Source: Staphylococcus cohnii subsp. cohnii (GTDB taxonomy: Bacteria; Bacillota; Bacilli; Staphylococcales; Staphylococcaceae). From it: DNA of 43,564 bases. The stretch lies in the NCBI RefSeq assembly GCF_002902365.1, contig NZ_PPQC01000068.1, positions 1 to 43,564 of the forward strand, written 5' to 3'. The position numbers and the translations under genes were made by a program. This document shows, one piece after another, positions 8,322 through 18,592 of this stretch; the first letter of the stretch is position 1, and the number at the start of each line of letters is the position of its first letter. The notes beneath the pieces are model-generated. The model ran no database searches and had not been told where the DNA came from. It saw only the letters and a list, made by a program, of their open reading frames with translations.

Positions 8322-10898
8322 TTATTTAAATTTAGATTTTTGTTTTAGACACCAAAAAGCACTTATTAAGATACTTATACTTGAAATGATAATCATCGTA
8401 AACCAATATTTCGGTCGATATTTAATGACAATTTCACGATCTTGTTCTGAGACTGGCACACCAGTCATCATATAATTTACTTTTTTAGGTTTTACTTTTT
8501 TATGATCTATGTAGGCCATCATACCGTCACGATAAGGAATGTTAATCGTTGCGATACCCTTAGAGTGTGGCGCTAACTTCACTTTAACTCCATTGTTAAT
8601 ATCATTATAATAATGATTTTGTTTTGTGTTATAGGCTTTTTTAAGTTTATTATAGTTTTCTCCATGAAGACTTTGAATTTCAAAATAATAATTACCTCTA
8701 GGATTAATAGCTATGTTAATATTACCATCTTTATCTGGTTGCGTCCTATATAATTGGTTTTCAACGCCAGTTTTATAGGTTGAATTGTTATATAAACGGT
8801 GGTTAGCATAATTATTGATATTAATTGTGTAGTTGCTATCGGGTTGGCCACGTTGAACTTTTAAACTTAAATAAAAGTCTGAATAACGTTTTCTTAAGTG
8901 ATTTGGAATATGAATTTTAATCTGACCTTGGTTTTTGGGCAGATAGATTTGATTATGATTTTTCACTTTTATATTTTTATAAACTATTTTAGTTGAATTG
9001 ATAAGGTTTTGTGCATTATCCGTATAAGTCTCACCTTTATTTTTTATAACAACACCATCTAACATCGCATGTTCTCGATCGATAGGTGTTTTTAAAGCGT
9101 CGGTATTATAGATTTGATCAGTCACTTTTACGGAAGGTAAGTTTAAAGTATTCTCATAAATGTGATATTGTCCTTCACTTTTTACTTTTTTAAAATAACT
9201 AGGAACATTGTTTTCATAATTTTTTAACATTAAATATTTCATTGAAAATAAACTGCTAATATTTTGTCGCCCATTAGTACTTTGGTATCTACTCACTGAT
9301 TCAGACTGCAGGTTAATTTTTAAATCATCGTAGTAATAGTCTAAAATATTATGGTGAAAGATACTTGAGTATATACTTGAACCTTTAAAAAATTGATACA
9401 TAGGTGTGTTATCTTGTTCATTAACACGCCAATCGATACGTTCGTCTTCGGTCTTAGCATGTTTCATTTCAGAGACTAACTGTCTTTGTAACGGTGTGTT
9501 AAAAAGACTTGCATTGACATAATAACGATTTGCGCGTTCAACATGATCTTCAAAATAAATTTGATTGCGTATAAAAACAGCTACAACGAGTGTTGCTAAT
9601 ATCAATATGGCAGTATAGTAAAAATAAGCTAAACGTTTACGATAAGTTGGGACTTGAATACATAATACTAATAAGCCTATTAAACTAACAATAGGTGTAA
9701 ACCAAAGCCAAGAAACGAAATCATCATAAACCCAAGCGCTTATAAAGATAAAACTTAAACTTATGATTGATGAAAAAAGATAGTTTTTAACCGTTAAAGT
9801 GCTAAAGTATTTTGCATATAGTCCAATGAGCAATGCAGCGTTAAAAGCTATTAAGTAATGCCATCTTTTTTGTGGAGCAGAAAAGCCGTTAAAGAGCTGA
9901 TCGACAAATGGTAAATAATTAGCACCTATCGTAAGGATCATAAAGATAGCGAATAACTTAAAATAAAAATGTTTGTACAGTTTAAATGATAACAGTGCTT
10001 GTATCACTATAAATAAAATCACTATTAAGTAATTGTCATAAAATAAATTCGTATTTTGGTTGAAGGGTTCAAAAGCATCTACGTCTCCATTAAAAGGTAT
10101 ACGTCTATTATTGGTATAAGCACGTAAGCCATGATAAAAAAAGAAAAGACTACAACCAAGTGCTAAAATTGCAGCAATGAGGATTGTGTATATTGCTTTA
10201 AATCTAGGAACGATATCATGTTTATGCTTATATATTAATCTAACCGTGAAATAGATTAGGCCTACGATTAATTGATAATATGCAAAATAAAAGTTATTAA
10301 TTAATGAAACTGTGACTACTATAATAAACATAGCTTTTTTTTCTTTTTGCAAAAATAATTCAATAGACCATAAGAGTAGCGGTAATAATATAAAAATATC
10401 ACTGAAAAAAGGCCAATATACAGTAAACCTAAAATAGAGTGGTGATATTACAAAAAGATATGACGATAGTAGTGCAATGCTTCTACTATGTGTAATGTAA
10501 CGTACAAAACCAAAAGTTGCTAACATCGCTAATGTTGATTTAAATACTGATATTACAATAGCATTTGTCATCCAAAACATGATGTCTTGCGTATTTAAAT
10601 TGACCACTAATTTAATGATAAAGATAAAAAACACATTAATTATAAATAAAATATTAGTTGAAAAATAATAACTTAAATCAGTAAAAAAATCTCCACCTAA
10701 TCCAAAATCAGTGGCGTAAAACCATTGTCCATGACTCCATTTATCATACAAGTACATTTGCATTGGAATCATTTGTTCCATGCCATCGTTGGGCCCTGTA
10801 AATAAAACACCATCATTTATAAATCTATAGATGACATATCCATGACCAATGATTGCTAATATAAAGCATAATAATATGTAAAAAAGCATCCTTTTCAT
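8322..10898 (-). CDS. YfhO-family polytopic membrane protein, upstream copy
   Basis: An 858-residue paralogue of the next gene: same topology and the matching motif NDGMEQMIPMQMYLY followed by DFGLGGDFFTDLSYYF, then a polar domain from about residue 450 and a last membrane segment. The two copies match clearly around these motifs but have drifted elsewhere, so the duplication is old. AGGAG lies 7 nt before the start. Probably a GT-C type glycosyltransferase for an envelope polymer; donor and acceptor are unknown. It is transcribed divergently from rbgA. Confidence 0.85.
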   Translation of the reverse strand: MKRMLFYILLCFILAIIGHGYVIYRFINDGVLFTGPNDGMEQMIPMQMYLYDKWSHGQWFYATDFGLGGDFFTDLSYYFSTNILFIINVFFIFIIKLVVNLNTQDIMFWMTNAIVISVFKSTLAMLATFGFVRYITHSRSIALLSSYLFVISPLYFRFTVYWPFFSDIFILLPLLLWSIELFLQKEKKAMFIIVVTVSLINNFYFAYYQLIVGLIYFTVRLIYKHKHDIVPRFKAIYTILIAAILALGCSLFFFYHGLRAYTNNRRIPFNGDVDAFEPFNQNTNLFYDNYLIVILFIVIQALLSFKLYKHFYFKLFAIFMILTIGANYLPFVDQLFNGFSAPQKRWHYLIAFNAALLIGLYAKYFSTLTVKNYLFSSIISLSFIFISAWVYDDFVSWLWFTPIVSLIGLLVLCIQVPTYRKRLAYFYYTAILILATLVVAVFIRNQIYFEDHVERANRYYVNASLFNTPLQRQLVSEMKHAKTEDERIDWRVNEQDNTPMYQFFKGSSIYSSIFHHNILDYYYDDLKINLQSESVSRYQSTNGRQNISSLFSMKYLMLKNYENNVPSYFKKVKSEGQYHIYENTLNLPSVKVTDQIYNTDALKTPIDREHAMLDGVVIKNKGETYTDNAQNLINSTKIVYKNIKVKNHNQIYLPKNQGQIKIHIPNHLRKRYSDFYLSLKVQRGQPDSNYTININNYANHRLYNNSTYKTGVENQLYRTQPDKDGNINIAINPRGNYYFEIQSLHGENYNKLKKAYNTKQNHYYNDINNGVKVKLAPHSKGIATINIPYRDGMMAYIDHKKVKPKKVNYMMTGVPVSEQDREIVIKYRPKYWFTMIIISSISILISAFWCLKQKSKFK

Positions 10899-11244
10899 GA
10901 GTAGTCTCCTGTAATTGAAATATTTTAATTCTATTGTAACGATTTTTTAGATTTATTGATAAAAATTACTATTATTTTATTTCAAAAAAATTAATCACAA
11001 GATTATATTTATTTTGGTGTTTAGTATTGAAGGGCACAAATTTGCTTAATTTAAGGTCTGTTCTAGACAATTGGGCATTTATTATAGGAAAATAGTGGAA
11101 ATTAGTTTTTTAAATAAAGTAAATACAAGTTTTTATTTATCTCTATTCACCGCTCGTGTTATGATTTTAAGGTCAATGAATGGTATGAATAAAATATAAA
11201 ATTTTGAAAACAAATGAATAAACGTAAAAAGAAAGGTGAAGTAA
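10899..11244 (+). promoter_or_regulatory. Divergent intergenic region, candidate rbgA promoter
   Basis: 346 AT-rich bases without a gene between the YfhO pair and rbgA. On the plus strand TGTTATGAT (11157-11165) resembles an extended -10 about 80 bp before rbgA. No clear minus-strand promoter for the YfhO genes stands out, though TTACAAT at about 10934-10940 (minus strand) is a possible -10. No repeat or RNA gene was recognised. Confidence 0.35.
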
Positions 11245-12105
11245 ATGGTAATCCAATGGTATCCAGGACATATGGCAAAAGCAAAACGCGAAGTTGCTGA
11301 ACAATTAAAGAAAGTAGATGTTGTTTTTGAACTTGTTGACGCCCGTATTCCTTATAGTTCAAGAAACCCAATGATTGATGACGTGATACAACAAAAACCG
11401 AGAGTAGTCATTTTGAATAAAAAAGACATGGCGAATTTAAAAGAATTAGAAAAATGGGAGTCTTATTTTAAAGAAAAAGGCTATTATCCAGTGGCAATCG
11501 ATGCTAAACATGGAAAAGGACTAAAATTAGTAGAGCAAACAGCTATTAAAGCAACACAAGAAAAATTTGACCGTGAAAAGAAAAAAGGACTAAAACCACG
11601 TGCGATACGTGCGATGATCGTCGGCATTCCTAATGTTGGAAAATCTACACTCATTAATAAGTTAGCACACAAATCCATTGCTAAAACTGGAAATACACCT
11701 GGTGTTACAAAGCAACAACAATGGATCAAAGTTGGAAATTCACTTCAATTATTAGATACGCCAGGTATACTTTGGCCTAAATTTGAAGATCAACTTGTAG
11801 GAAAAAAATTAAGTATTACCGGAGCGATTAAAGATAGTATTGTACATTTGGATGAAGTTGCGATTTATGGTCTTGAATTTTTAAAAGCTCATGATTATGA
11901 AGGATTGAAAAATCACTATAAGGTCGATGTGCCAATAGAAGCTGAAAATTTAGAATGGTTTGATGCTATAGGACGTCGTAGAGGATTGTTGCGTAGCGGT
12001 AATGAGGTTGACTATGAAGCGGTCATTGAATTAATCATCCATGAAATTAGAAATGCGAAAATCGGAACATATACGTTTGATGTTATTAAAGAAATGGATG
12101 TGTAG
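11245..12105 (+). CDS. rbgA: Ribosome biogenesis GTPase RbgA (YlqF)
   Basis: A 286-residue circularly permuted GTPase needed for late 50S assembly. The permuted motif order is visible: DARIP (32-36), G4 NKKD (58-61), G1 GIPNVGKS (127-134), G2 TPGVT (151-155), G3 DTPG (171-174), followed by the C-terminal helical RNA-binding domain. The N-terminal [12 protein letters not shown] is the family signature. The ribosome site AAAGGTGAAG is upstream. rnhB follows after 9 bp. Confidence 0.97.
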   Translation: MVIQWYPGHMAKAKREVAEQLKKVDVVFELVDARIPYSSRNPMIDDVIQQKPRVVILNKKDMANLKELEKWESYFKEKGYYPVAIDAKHGKGLKLVEQTAIKATQEKFDREKKKGLKPRAIRAMIVGIPNVGKSTLINKLAHKSIAKTGNTPGVTKQQQWIKVGNSLQLLDTPGILWPKFEDQLVGKKLSITGAIKDSIVHLDEVAIYGLEFLKAHDYEGLKNHYKVDVPIEAENLEWFDAIGRRRGLLRSGNEVDYEAVIELIIHEIRNAKIGTYTFDVIKEMDV

Positions 12106-12114
12106 CGTAAATTT

Positions 12115-12885
12115 ATGAAACAAACGATAAAAGAAATTAAAGACCAATTAGCAACGATAGATAACATGGACGACATTCAACATCTACCATTTTATAAGGA
12201 TGAACGTATTGGAGTTCAAAAAGCAATAGCAACAAGAATAAAACAACTAGATAAAGAACAACAATTATTAAATCAATATCAAGCCATGACTTTTTATGAA
12301 AATCAAATATTAGCAAATGATGAAAGTGCGATAATTTGTGGTATTGATGAAGTGGGAAGAGGTCCACTTGTAGGACCAGTTGTTGCTTGTGCAGTGATAT
12401 TAAATCATGATCATCACTTTACAGGTCTTAATGATTCGAAACAACTTACTGCCAAAAAAAGAAAAATATTAGAACGTCAATTATTAGAGGAATTACATGC
12501 TTATGCATTCGGCTATGCCACCGTAGAGGAAATTGATGAAATCAATATTTACGAAGCGACAAAATTAGCAATGAAACGTGCTATTAATGGGCTGTCAGTT
12601 CAGCCAACGCATTTACTCATTGATGCGATGACTTTAGAAACAGATATCGATCAAACATCTCTTGTGAAAGGCGATGCTAAAAGTGTATCGATTGCTGCAG
12701 CAAGTGTCTTAGCCAAAGAAAATAGAGACAGGTATATGAAGCAGCTTGCCCAAAAATTTCCAGAGTATGGGTTTGAAAAAAACGTTGGCTATGGGACTCA
12801 GCAACACTTAGATGCAATTAAAAATCACGGCATTTTAAATGCCCACAGAAAAACATTTCAACCAATTAAATCTCTTTATAAATAA
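12115..12885 (+). CDS. rnhB: Ribonuclease HII
   Basis: 256 residues, normal for staphylococci, with an N-terminal extension of about 75 residues before the catalytic domain. Active-site blocks: GIDEVGRGPLVGPVVA (Asp and Glu of the metal site, near residue 77), LIDAMTL near residue 162, and KGDAKSVSIAAASVLAK. It cuts RNA in RNA-DNA hybrids and at misincorporated ribonucleotides. No good ribosome site precedes the ATG (GTAGCGTAAATTT), so translation is probably coupled to rbgA 9 bp upstream. Confidence 0.96.
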   Translation: MKQTIKEIKDQLATIDNMDDIQHLPFYKDERIGVQKAIATRIKQLDKEQQLLNQYQAMTFYENQILANDESAIICGIDEVGRGPLVGPVVACAVILNHDHHFTGLNDSKQLTAKKRKILERQLLEELHAYAFGYATVEEIDEINIYEATKLAMKRAINGLSVQPTHLLIDAMTLETDIDQTSLVKGDAKSVSIAAASVLAKENRDRYMKQLAQKFPEYGFEKNVGYGTQQHLDAIKNHGILNAHRKTFQPIKSLYK

Positions 12886-12925
12886 TCTAAAAATTAAAAG
12901 AATTGAAATAAGTAGTTTAAATCAG

Positions 12926-12954
12926 TTTACAATAGCGCTTTCATTTCCTATAAT
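12926..12954 (+). promoter_or_regulatory. sucCD promoter
   Basis: TTTACA (12926-12931), a 17-bp spacer, then perfect TATAAT (12949-12954), placed 39 bp before sucC. This is the best SigA-type match in the window. Confidence 0.8.
12931..12943 (-). promoter_or_regulatory. cre-like site (CcpA) inside the sucCD promoter
   Basis: Minus-strand TGAAAGCGCTATTG (12930-12943) matches 12 of 14 positions of TGWAANCGNTNWCA, with the palindromic centre AGCGCT. It lies in the spacer between -35 and -10, where bound CcpA would block RNA polymerase. This agrees with known glucose repression of TCA-cycle genes; binding itself is inferred. Confidence 0.55.
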
Positions 12955-12992
12955 TAAATATGAACTTAACCTAAGAAACAGGAGGATGGAGA

Positions 12993-14159
12993 ATGAATAT
13001 CCACGAGTATCAAGGTAAAGCAATATTTCGTTCAATGGGCGTTGCTGTCCCAGAAGGACGTGTAGCATTTACTGTTGAAGAAGCAGTTGAAAAGGCAAAA
13101 GAATTAGATTCAAATGTATATGTTGTAAAAGCGCAAATTCACGCCGGGGGTAGAGGCAATGCAGGCGGTGTTAAAATTGCAAAATCACTATCTGAAGTGG
13201 AAACATATGCAAAAGAATTGTTAGGAAAAACATTAGTAACACATCAAACTGGACCAGAAGGTAAAGAGATTAAGCGCCTTTACATAGAAGAAGGCTGCGA
13301 TATTCAAAAAGAATATTATGTTGGATTTGTAATTGATCGTGCAACTGATAGAGTTACTTTGATGGCATCAGAAGAAGGCGGTACTGAAATTGAAAAGGTT
13401 GCTGCTGAAACACCTGAAAAAATCTTCAAAGAAACAATTGATCCAGTTGTTGGATTAGCACCTTATCAAGCCAGAAGAATTGCTTTCAATATTAATATTC
13501 CTAAAGAATCTATTAATAAAGCAGCTAAGTTTTTAGTATCACTTTATAACGTATTTATTGAAAAAGATTGTTCAATTGTTGAGATTAACCCACTTGTAAC
13601 TACAGGTGATGGACAAGTACTTGCATTAGATGCAAAACTCAACTTTGATGACAATGCGTTATTTAAACATAAAGATATCCAAGAATTACGTGATTTAGAA
13701 GAAGAAGATCCAAAAGAAATCGAAGCTTCTAAATATGATCTATCATACATTGCATTAGATGGCGACATTGGCTGTATGGTAAATGGTGCTGGTCTTGCAA
13801 TGGCGACAATGGATACAATCAATCACTTTGGTGGTAATCCGGCGAACTTCCTTGACGTAGGGGGCGGCGCAACGAAAGAAAAAGTTACTGAAGCGTTTAA
13901 AATCATATTAGGTGATGAAAATGTAAAAGGTATCTTTGTTAATATCTTTGGTGGCATTATGAAATGCGACATTATTGCTGAAGGTATTGTTGCTGCAGTT
14001 AAAGAAGTTGAATTAACTTTACCGTTAGTTGTACGTTTAGAAGGTACAAATGTTGAAAGAGGTAAAGAAATTCTGAAAGAATCAGGGTTAGCTATTGAAC
14101 CAGCTGCAACAATGGCAGAAGGCGCACAAAAAATCGTAAAACTTGTAAAAGAAGCGTAA
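12993..14159 (+). CDS. sucC: Succinyl-CoA ligase (ADP-forming), beta subunit
   Basis: 388 residues, standard length. N-terminal ATP-grasp domain starting [17 protein letters not shown], with the nucleotide-binding loop [14 protein letters not shown] near residue 50, the metal-binding [10 protein letters not shown] near residue 193, and the C-terminal CoA-ligase domain with GGGATKEKV and [17 protein letters not shown]. It couples succinyl-CoA to ATP formation in the TCA cycle together with SucD. Ribosome site CAGGAGGATGG. sucD follows after 21 bp in one operon under a cre-containing promoter. Confidence 0.98.
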   Translation: MNIHEYQGKAIFRSMGVAVPEGRVAFTVEEAVEKAKELDSNVYVVKAQIHAGGRGNAGGVKIAKSLSEVETYAKELLGKTLVTHQTGPEGKEIKRLYIEEGCDIQKEYYVGFVIDRATDRVTLMASEEGGTEIEKVAAETPEKIFKETIDPVVGLAPYQARRIAFNINIPKESINKAAKFLVSLYNVFIEKDCSIVEINPLVTTGDGQVLALDAKLNFDDNALFKHKDIQELRDLEEEDPKEIEASKYDLSYIALDGDIGCMVNGAGLAMATMDTINHFGGNPANFLDVGGGATKEKVTEAFKIILGDENVKGIFVNIFGGIMKCDIIAEGIVAAVKEVELTLPLVVRLEGTNVERGKEILKESGLAIEPAATMAEGAQKIVKLVKEA

Positions 14160-14180
14160 GGAAAGGATGGGAACGCTAAG

Positions 14181-15086
14181 ATGAGCGTAATGATAGATAA
14201 AAATACAAAAGTAATTGTACAAGGTATCACAGGGTCTACTGCACTTTTCCATACAAAACAAATGCTTGAATATGGTACGCAAATTGTTGCAGGGGTAACT
14301 CCAGGTAAAGGTGGACAAGTAGTTGAAGGCGTACCAGTTTTCAATACTGTTGAAGAAGCTAAAAAAGAAACTGGTGCAACTGTTTCAGTAATCTATGTAC
14401 CTGCTCCATTTGCAGCAGATGCTATTTTAGAATGTATCGAAGCTGAGTTAGATTTAGCGATATGTATCACAGAACATATTCCAGTTATCGACATGGTTAA
14501 AGTGAAACGTTATTCAGAAGGTAAGAAAACACGTGTGATTGGACCAAACTGTCCAGGTGTTATTACTGCAGACGAATGTAAGATTGGTATCATGCCTGGT
14601 TATATACACAAAAAAGGTCATGTGGGCGTAGTTTCACGTTCAGGTACATTGACTTATGAAGCTGTACATCAGTTGACTGAAGAGGGCATTGGTCAAACTA
14701 CTGCAGTAGGTATCGGAGGAGATCCAGTTAACGGTACTAACTTCATCGACGTATTAAAACAATTTAATGAAGATGATGAAACGAAAGCAGTTGTTATGAT
14801 TGGTGAAATTGGCGGTACAGCAGAAGAAGAAGCTGCTGAGTGGATTAAAGCTAATATGAACAAACCTGTAGTAGGTTTCGTTGGTGGCCAAACAGCACCT
14901 CCAGGAAAACGTATGGGTCATGCTGGCGCAATTGTTTCTGGTGGTAAAGGTACTGCAGATGAGAAAATCAAAACATTAAATAGTTGTGGTGTGAAGACCG
15001 CAGATACACCATCAGAAATTGGTACAACGTTAATTGATGCTGCAAAAGAAGCAGGTATCTATGAACAGTTACTTACTGTTAAATAG
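14181..15086 (+). CDS. sucD: Succinyl-CoA ligase, alpha subunit
   Basis: 301 residues, typical. The CoA-binding Rossmann domain comes first ([18 protein letters not shown], then GVTPGKGG near residue 38); the catalytic, phosphorylated His is in [14 protein letters not shown] near residue 247. PNCPGVIT and [10 protein letters not shown] are family blocks. It pairs with SucC; the operon ends at the terminator 32 bp downstream. Confidence 0.98.
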   Translation: MSVMIDKNTKVIVQGITGSTALFHTKQMLEYGTQIVAGVTPGKGGQVVEGVPVFNTVEEAKKETGATVSVIYVPAPFAADAILECIEAELDLAICITEHIPVIDMVKVKRYSEGKKTRVIGPNCPGVITADECKIGIMPGYIHKKGHVGVVSRSGTLTYEAVHQLTEEGIGQTTAVGIGGDPVNGTNFIDVLKQFNEDDETKAVVMIGEIGGTAEEEAAEWIKANMNKPVVGFVGGQTAPPGKRMGHAGAIVSGGKGTADEKIKTLNSCGVKTADTPSEIGTTLIDAAKEAGIYEQLLTVK

Positions 15087-15117
15087 TATAAATTAACAAT
15101 GCAATAGTATTAAAATG

Positions 15118-15157
15118 AGCACAAACTCCCAAAATATGTTGGAGTTTGTGCTATTTT
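15118..15157 (+). terminator. sucCD terminator
   Basis: AGCACAAACTCC (15118-15129) pairs perfectly with GGAGTTTGTGCT (15141-15152), followed by ATTTTA. A 12-bp stem with a modest T-tail. Confidence 0.8.
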
Positions 15158-15261
15158 AAGTGTACGAATTTTGTATGATATGTAGGTCATGTACTGTACT
15201 CATTTAAATTTCTTTTTAAAAATAGATTACAAATGTAGCCTAAATGAATTTAATTTGTAAA

Positions 15262-15289
15262 CTGACTTTATATCGATTTACTTTATAAT
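15262..15289 (+). promoter_or_regulatory. Candidate dprA promoter
   Basis: CTGACT (15262-15267), a 16-bp spacer and TATAAT (15284-15289), 23 bp before dprA. The -35 matches 4 of 6. Confidence 0.45.
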
Positions 15290-15312
15290 GATTTTATAAA
15301 GGAGTACGATAT

Positions 15313-16185
15313 ATGAACACAGATTATCTATTTTTAAAATTACGTTTCTCAGGACTGTCCACACAGCAAATACATCGGTTATTTAAATTTAAAAGCAATT
15401 TTCTGTCATATACTAAGCGTGAACAACAAAAGATACTAAAACTATATTTATCAACTACCAAATCTCAAAAGAAATATCAAATATATCATGATTTTGTTAA
15501 CTATCACATTGATGCTATACTGATGCAATTATATAAATGGAATATTAATTTTATTGGAATTAACCATCCATCTTATCCAAATTTACTTCGTGAAATACAT
15601 GATCCCCCATTCATACTTTTTTATAAAGGAAATATCGCGTTAACTGCACGTGACCAAACCCTTGCAATTGTTGGCTCTAGACATGCTACTGATTATACAA
15701 GGGATGCTCTGAAATTCCTTTTTCCTTCATTTAAAAAGAAGAATTTAACTATCGTTTCTGGATTAGCAGAAGGTGCAGACCAAGTAGCACATCAATACGC
15801 TATAGAAAATCATATGGCAGCTATTGCAGTGTTAGCCTTTGGCCACCTTAATCATTATCCAAAATCAACACAAAAAATAAGGGAACAGTTAGAACAAACA
15901 GGGTTAGTCATCAGTGAATATCTGCCTTATCAAAAACCGCTTAAACACCATTTTCCAGAAAGAAATAGATTGATTAGTGGTCTTTCAAAAGGTGTATTGA
16001 TAACAGAGTCTACAATTAAAAGTGGTACTTTAATTACAACAAATTGCGCTTTAGAACAAAACAGAGAGGTATATGTTTTACCAGGGTCAATGTTTAATGA
16101 TATGACAATGGGCAACCTAATGAGTGCACAAGATGGCGCGAAAATTGTAATATCACCGAAAGATATCATAGATGATTTTGGCTAA
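15313..16185 (+). CDS. dprA: DNA-processing protein DprA (Smf)
   Basis: 290 residues. The Rossmann-like DprA domain is clear from about residue 85: FILFYKGN, LAIVGSRHATDYTRDAL, IVSGLAEGADQVAHQYAI, then NRLISGLSKGVLITE and SGTLITTNCALEQNREVYVLPG. DprA protects incoming single-stranded DNA and loads RecA during natural transformation. GGAG lies 8 nt before the ATG. The sucD neighbour is direct; the lytN-fmhC pair known here in S. aureus is absent. Confidence 0.95.
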   Translation: MNTDYLFLKLRFSGLSTQQIHRLFKFKSNFLSYTKREQQKILKLYLSTTKSQKKYQIYHDFVNYHIDAILMQLYKWNINFIGINHPSYPNLLREIHDPPFILFYKGNIALTARDQTLAIVGSRHATDYTRDALKFLFPSFKKKNLTIVSGLAEGADQVAHQYAIENHMAAIAVLAFGHLNHYPKSTQKIREQLEQTGLVISEYLPYQKPLKHHFPERNRLISGLSKGVLITESTIKSGTLITTNCALEQNREVYVLPGSMFNDMTMGNLMSAQDGAKIVISPKDIIDDFG

Positions 16186-16309
16186 AATTGATATCAATAA
16201 ATTTGTACGAGAACACTTTTGATTTGAAAAAAGATGTGAATAATCGGTGTCTTTTCCAATATTTAAACCTAAATATGCCTTTGTTTAAATGAATTTAAAA
16301 TTAAAAACA

Positions 16310-16339
16310 TTGACAAAAACAAAATAGACCGTTTATCAT
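16310..16339 (+). promoter_or_regulatory. Candidate topA promoter
   Basis: Perfect -35 TTGACA (16310-16315), 18-bp spacer, TATCAT (16334-16339), about 38 bp before the topA start. Supercoiling response is possible but not readable from sequence. Confidence 0.6.
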
Positions 16340-16376
16340 TTATCTTTGTAATTAGAAATGCAAGGGGGTAACTACT

Positions 16377-18443
16377 TTGGCAGAAAATTTAGTCATAGTT
16401 GAATCGCCTGCAAAAGCTAAAACCATTGAAAAATATTTAGGTAAAAAATATAAAGTTATCGCATCTATGGGGCATGTAAGAGATTTGCCAAGAAGCCAAA
16501 TGGGCGTAGATGTAGAAAATGACTATGAACCCAAATATATTACTATACGCGGCAAGGGTCCTGTTGTTAAGGAATTAAAAAAACATGCTAAGAAAGCAAA
16601 AAATATATTCTTAGCAAGTGACCCCGATCGTGAAGGTGAGGCAATTGCTTGGCATTTAGCGAATATATTAAATTTAGAAGACTCAACTGAAAATAGAGTA
16701 GTATTTAATGAAATAACAAAAGATGCAGTAAAACAAAGTTTTAAACATCCAAGAGGTATAGAAATGGAACTCGTGGATGCACAACAGGCTAGAAGAATTT
16801 TAGACCGTTTAGTAGGTTATAATATTTCTCCTGTTTTATGGAAGAAAGTTAAAAAAGGACTTTCTGCGGGTCGCGTACAATCAGTCGCTTTAAGATTAGT
16901 CATAGATCGTGAAAACGAAATCAGAAATTTCAAGCCAGAAGAATATTGGAAAATAGAAGGGGAATTTAGATATAAAAAATCAAAATTTAGCGCTAAATTC
17001 TTACATTATAAAAACAAACCATATAAATTAACTAATAAAAATGAAGTTGAGACGATTACATCACAGCTTGACGGAGATCAATTTGAAGTTACAAAAGTAA
17101 CGAAAAAAGAAAAGACACGTTATCCTGCAAATCCATTTACGACTTCAACACTACAACAAGAAGCTGCAAGAAAATTGAATTTCAAAGCGCGTAAAACAAT
17201 GATGCTTGCTCAACAATTATATGAAGGTATCGACTTGAAAAAACAAGGCACAGTTGGTTTAATCACTTATATGCGTACAGATTCTACAAGAATTTCTGAA
17301 CAAGCCAAGAGTGAAGCTAAGGGTTATATTCAAGATACTTATGGTGATGAATATACTTCAAATCGTAAATCTAAAGGTCAAGGAGACCAAGATGCCCACG
17401 AAGCTATTAGACCATCTAGTACTTTGCGTACACCTAGCGAAATGAAAAATTATTTAACTAGGGATCAATATAGATTATATAAATTAATTTGGGAGCGTTT
17501 TGTTGCAAGTCAAATGGCACCAGCTATTTTAGATACGGTAGCATTAGACTTAACACAAAATGATTTGAAATTTAGAGCAAATGGACAAACGATTAAGTTC
17601 AAAGGTTTTATGACTTTATATGTAGAAACAAAAGATGATGGAGATGAAGGTAAAGAAAATAAATTGCCTAATATAAAAGAAGGTGAAATGGTTACAGCAA
17701 CAAATATTGAACCTTCACAACATTTTACACAACCTCCACCACGTTATACCGAAGCAAGATTAGTAAAAACCTTGGAAGAAATGAAAATAGGGCGTCCATC
17801 AACTTATGCACCTACAATTGATACAATTCAAAAAAGGAACTACGTAAAAAATGAAAGTAAGCGCTTTGTTCCTACCGAATTAGGTGAAATTGTTCATGAA
17901 CAAGTTAAAGAATACTTCCCTGAAATTATTGATGTAGACTTTACAGTTAATATGGAGACATTACTCGATAAAGTTGCAGAAGGTGAGATAGCATGGAAAA
18001 AAGTTATTTCAGATTTCTATAATAGCTTTAAGCAAGATGTTGAACGTGCAGAAGAAGAAATGGAAAAAATAGAAATTAAGGACGAACCTGCTGGAGAAGA
18101 TTGTGAAGTTTGCGGTGCACCTATGGTTATCAAAATGGGTCGATATGGTAAATTTATGGCATGTTCTAACTTCCCTGATTGTAGAAATACTAAAGCAATC
18201 GTCAAAACTATTGGTGTGACTTGCCCTAAATGTAAAGAGGGCGATGTCGTTGAACGTAAGTCTAAGAAAAATCGTATCTTCTATGGTTGTTCTAAATATC
18301 CTGAATGTGATTTTGTAACTTGGGATAAACCAATCGGACGTGATTGTCCAAAATGTGAACACTATTTAGTTGAGAAAAAACAAGGGCGTAAAAGTCAGGT
18401 TATTTGCTCAAACTGTGATTACAAAGAAGAAGAACAAAAATAA
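16377..18443 (+). CDS. topA: DNA topoisomerase I
   Basis: 688 residues, starting with TTG after AAGGGGGT (8 nt). A type IA topoisomerase that relaxes negative supercoils. The Toprim domain is at the N-terminus ([18 protein letters not shown]; the acidic [13 protein letters not shown] near residue 84), the catalytic Tyr in [14 protein letters not shown] near residue 300, and three C-terminal Cys-type zinc ribbons (CEVCGAP...CSNFPDC, CPKCKEG...CSKYPEC, CPKCEH...CSNC). The complete domain set and length are normal. trmFO follows after a 149-bp AT-rich gap. Confidence 0.97.
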   Translation: MAENLVIVESPAKAKTIEKYLGKKYKVIASMGHVRDLPRSQMGVDVENDYEPKYITIRGKGPVVKELKKHAKKAKNIFLASDPDREGEAIAWHLANILNLEDSTENRVVFNEITKDAVKQSFKHPRGIEMELVDAQQARRILDRLVGYNISPVLWKKVKKGLSAGRVQSVALRLVIDRENEIRNFKPEEYWKIEGEFRYKKSKFSAKFLHYKNKPYKLTNKNEVETITSQLDGDQFEVTKVTKKEKTRYPANPFTTSTLQQEAARKLNFKARKTMMLAQQLYEGIDLKKQGTVGLITYMRTDSTRISEQAKSEAKGYIQDTYGDEYTSNRKSKGQGDQDAHEAIRPSSTLRTPSEMKNYLTRDQYRLYKLIWERFVASQMAPAILDTVALDLTQNDLKFRANGQTIKFKGFMTLYVETKDDGDEGKENKLPNIKEGEMVTATNIEPSQHFTQPPPRYTEARLVKTLEEMKIGRPSTYAPTIDTIQKRNYVKNESKRFVPTELGEIVHEQVKEYFPEIIDVDFTVNMETLLDKVAEGEIAWKKVISDFYNSFKQDVERAEEEMEKIEIKDEPAGEDCEVCGAPMVIKMGRYGKFMACSNFPDCRNTKAIVKTIGVTCPKCKEGDVVERKSKKNRIFYGCSKYPECDFVTWDKPIGRDCPKCEHYLVEKKQGRKSQVICSNCDYKEEEQK

Positions 18444-18592
18444 CAATTATATATAAATTGATTATTAGGAAAAGAAAGTATTTTTTTAATAATATTTAGC
18501 AACTTATGATTCATATTTATAATGTAGAAATATGTTATTAAACTTATAAATTAGTATCGTAGTTGCTATTTTTTTGTATAGGAGGATAATAT

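Noticed and set aside
8260..8475. 71-aa plus-strand ORF at the YfhO gene junction
   Set aside because: It overlaps the ends of both YfhO genes, with no ribosome site or recognisable motif.
13544..14344. Long minus-strand ORFs (up to 173 aa) across sucC/sucD
   Set aside because: They mirror the codon pattern of two certain genes and have biased composition and no family motif.
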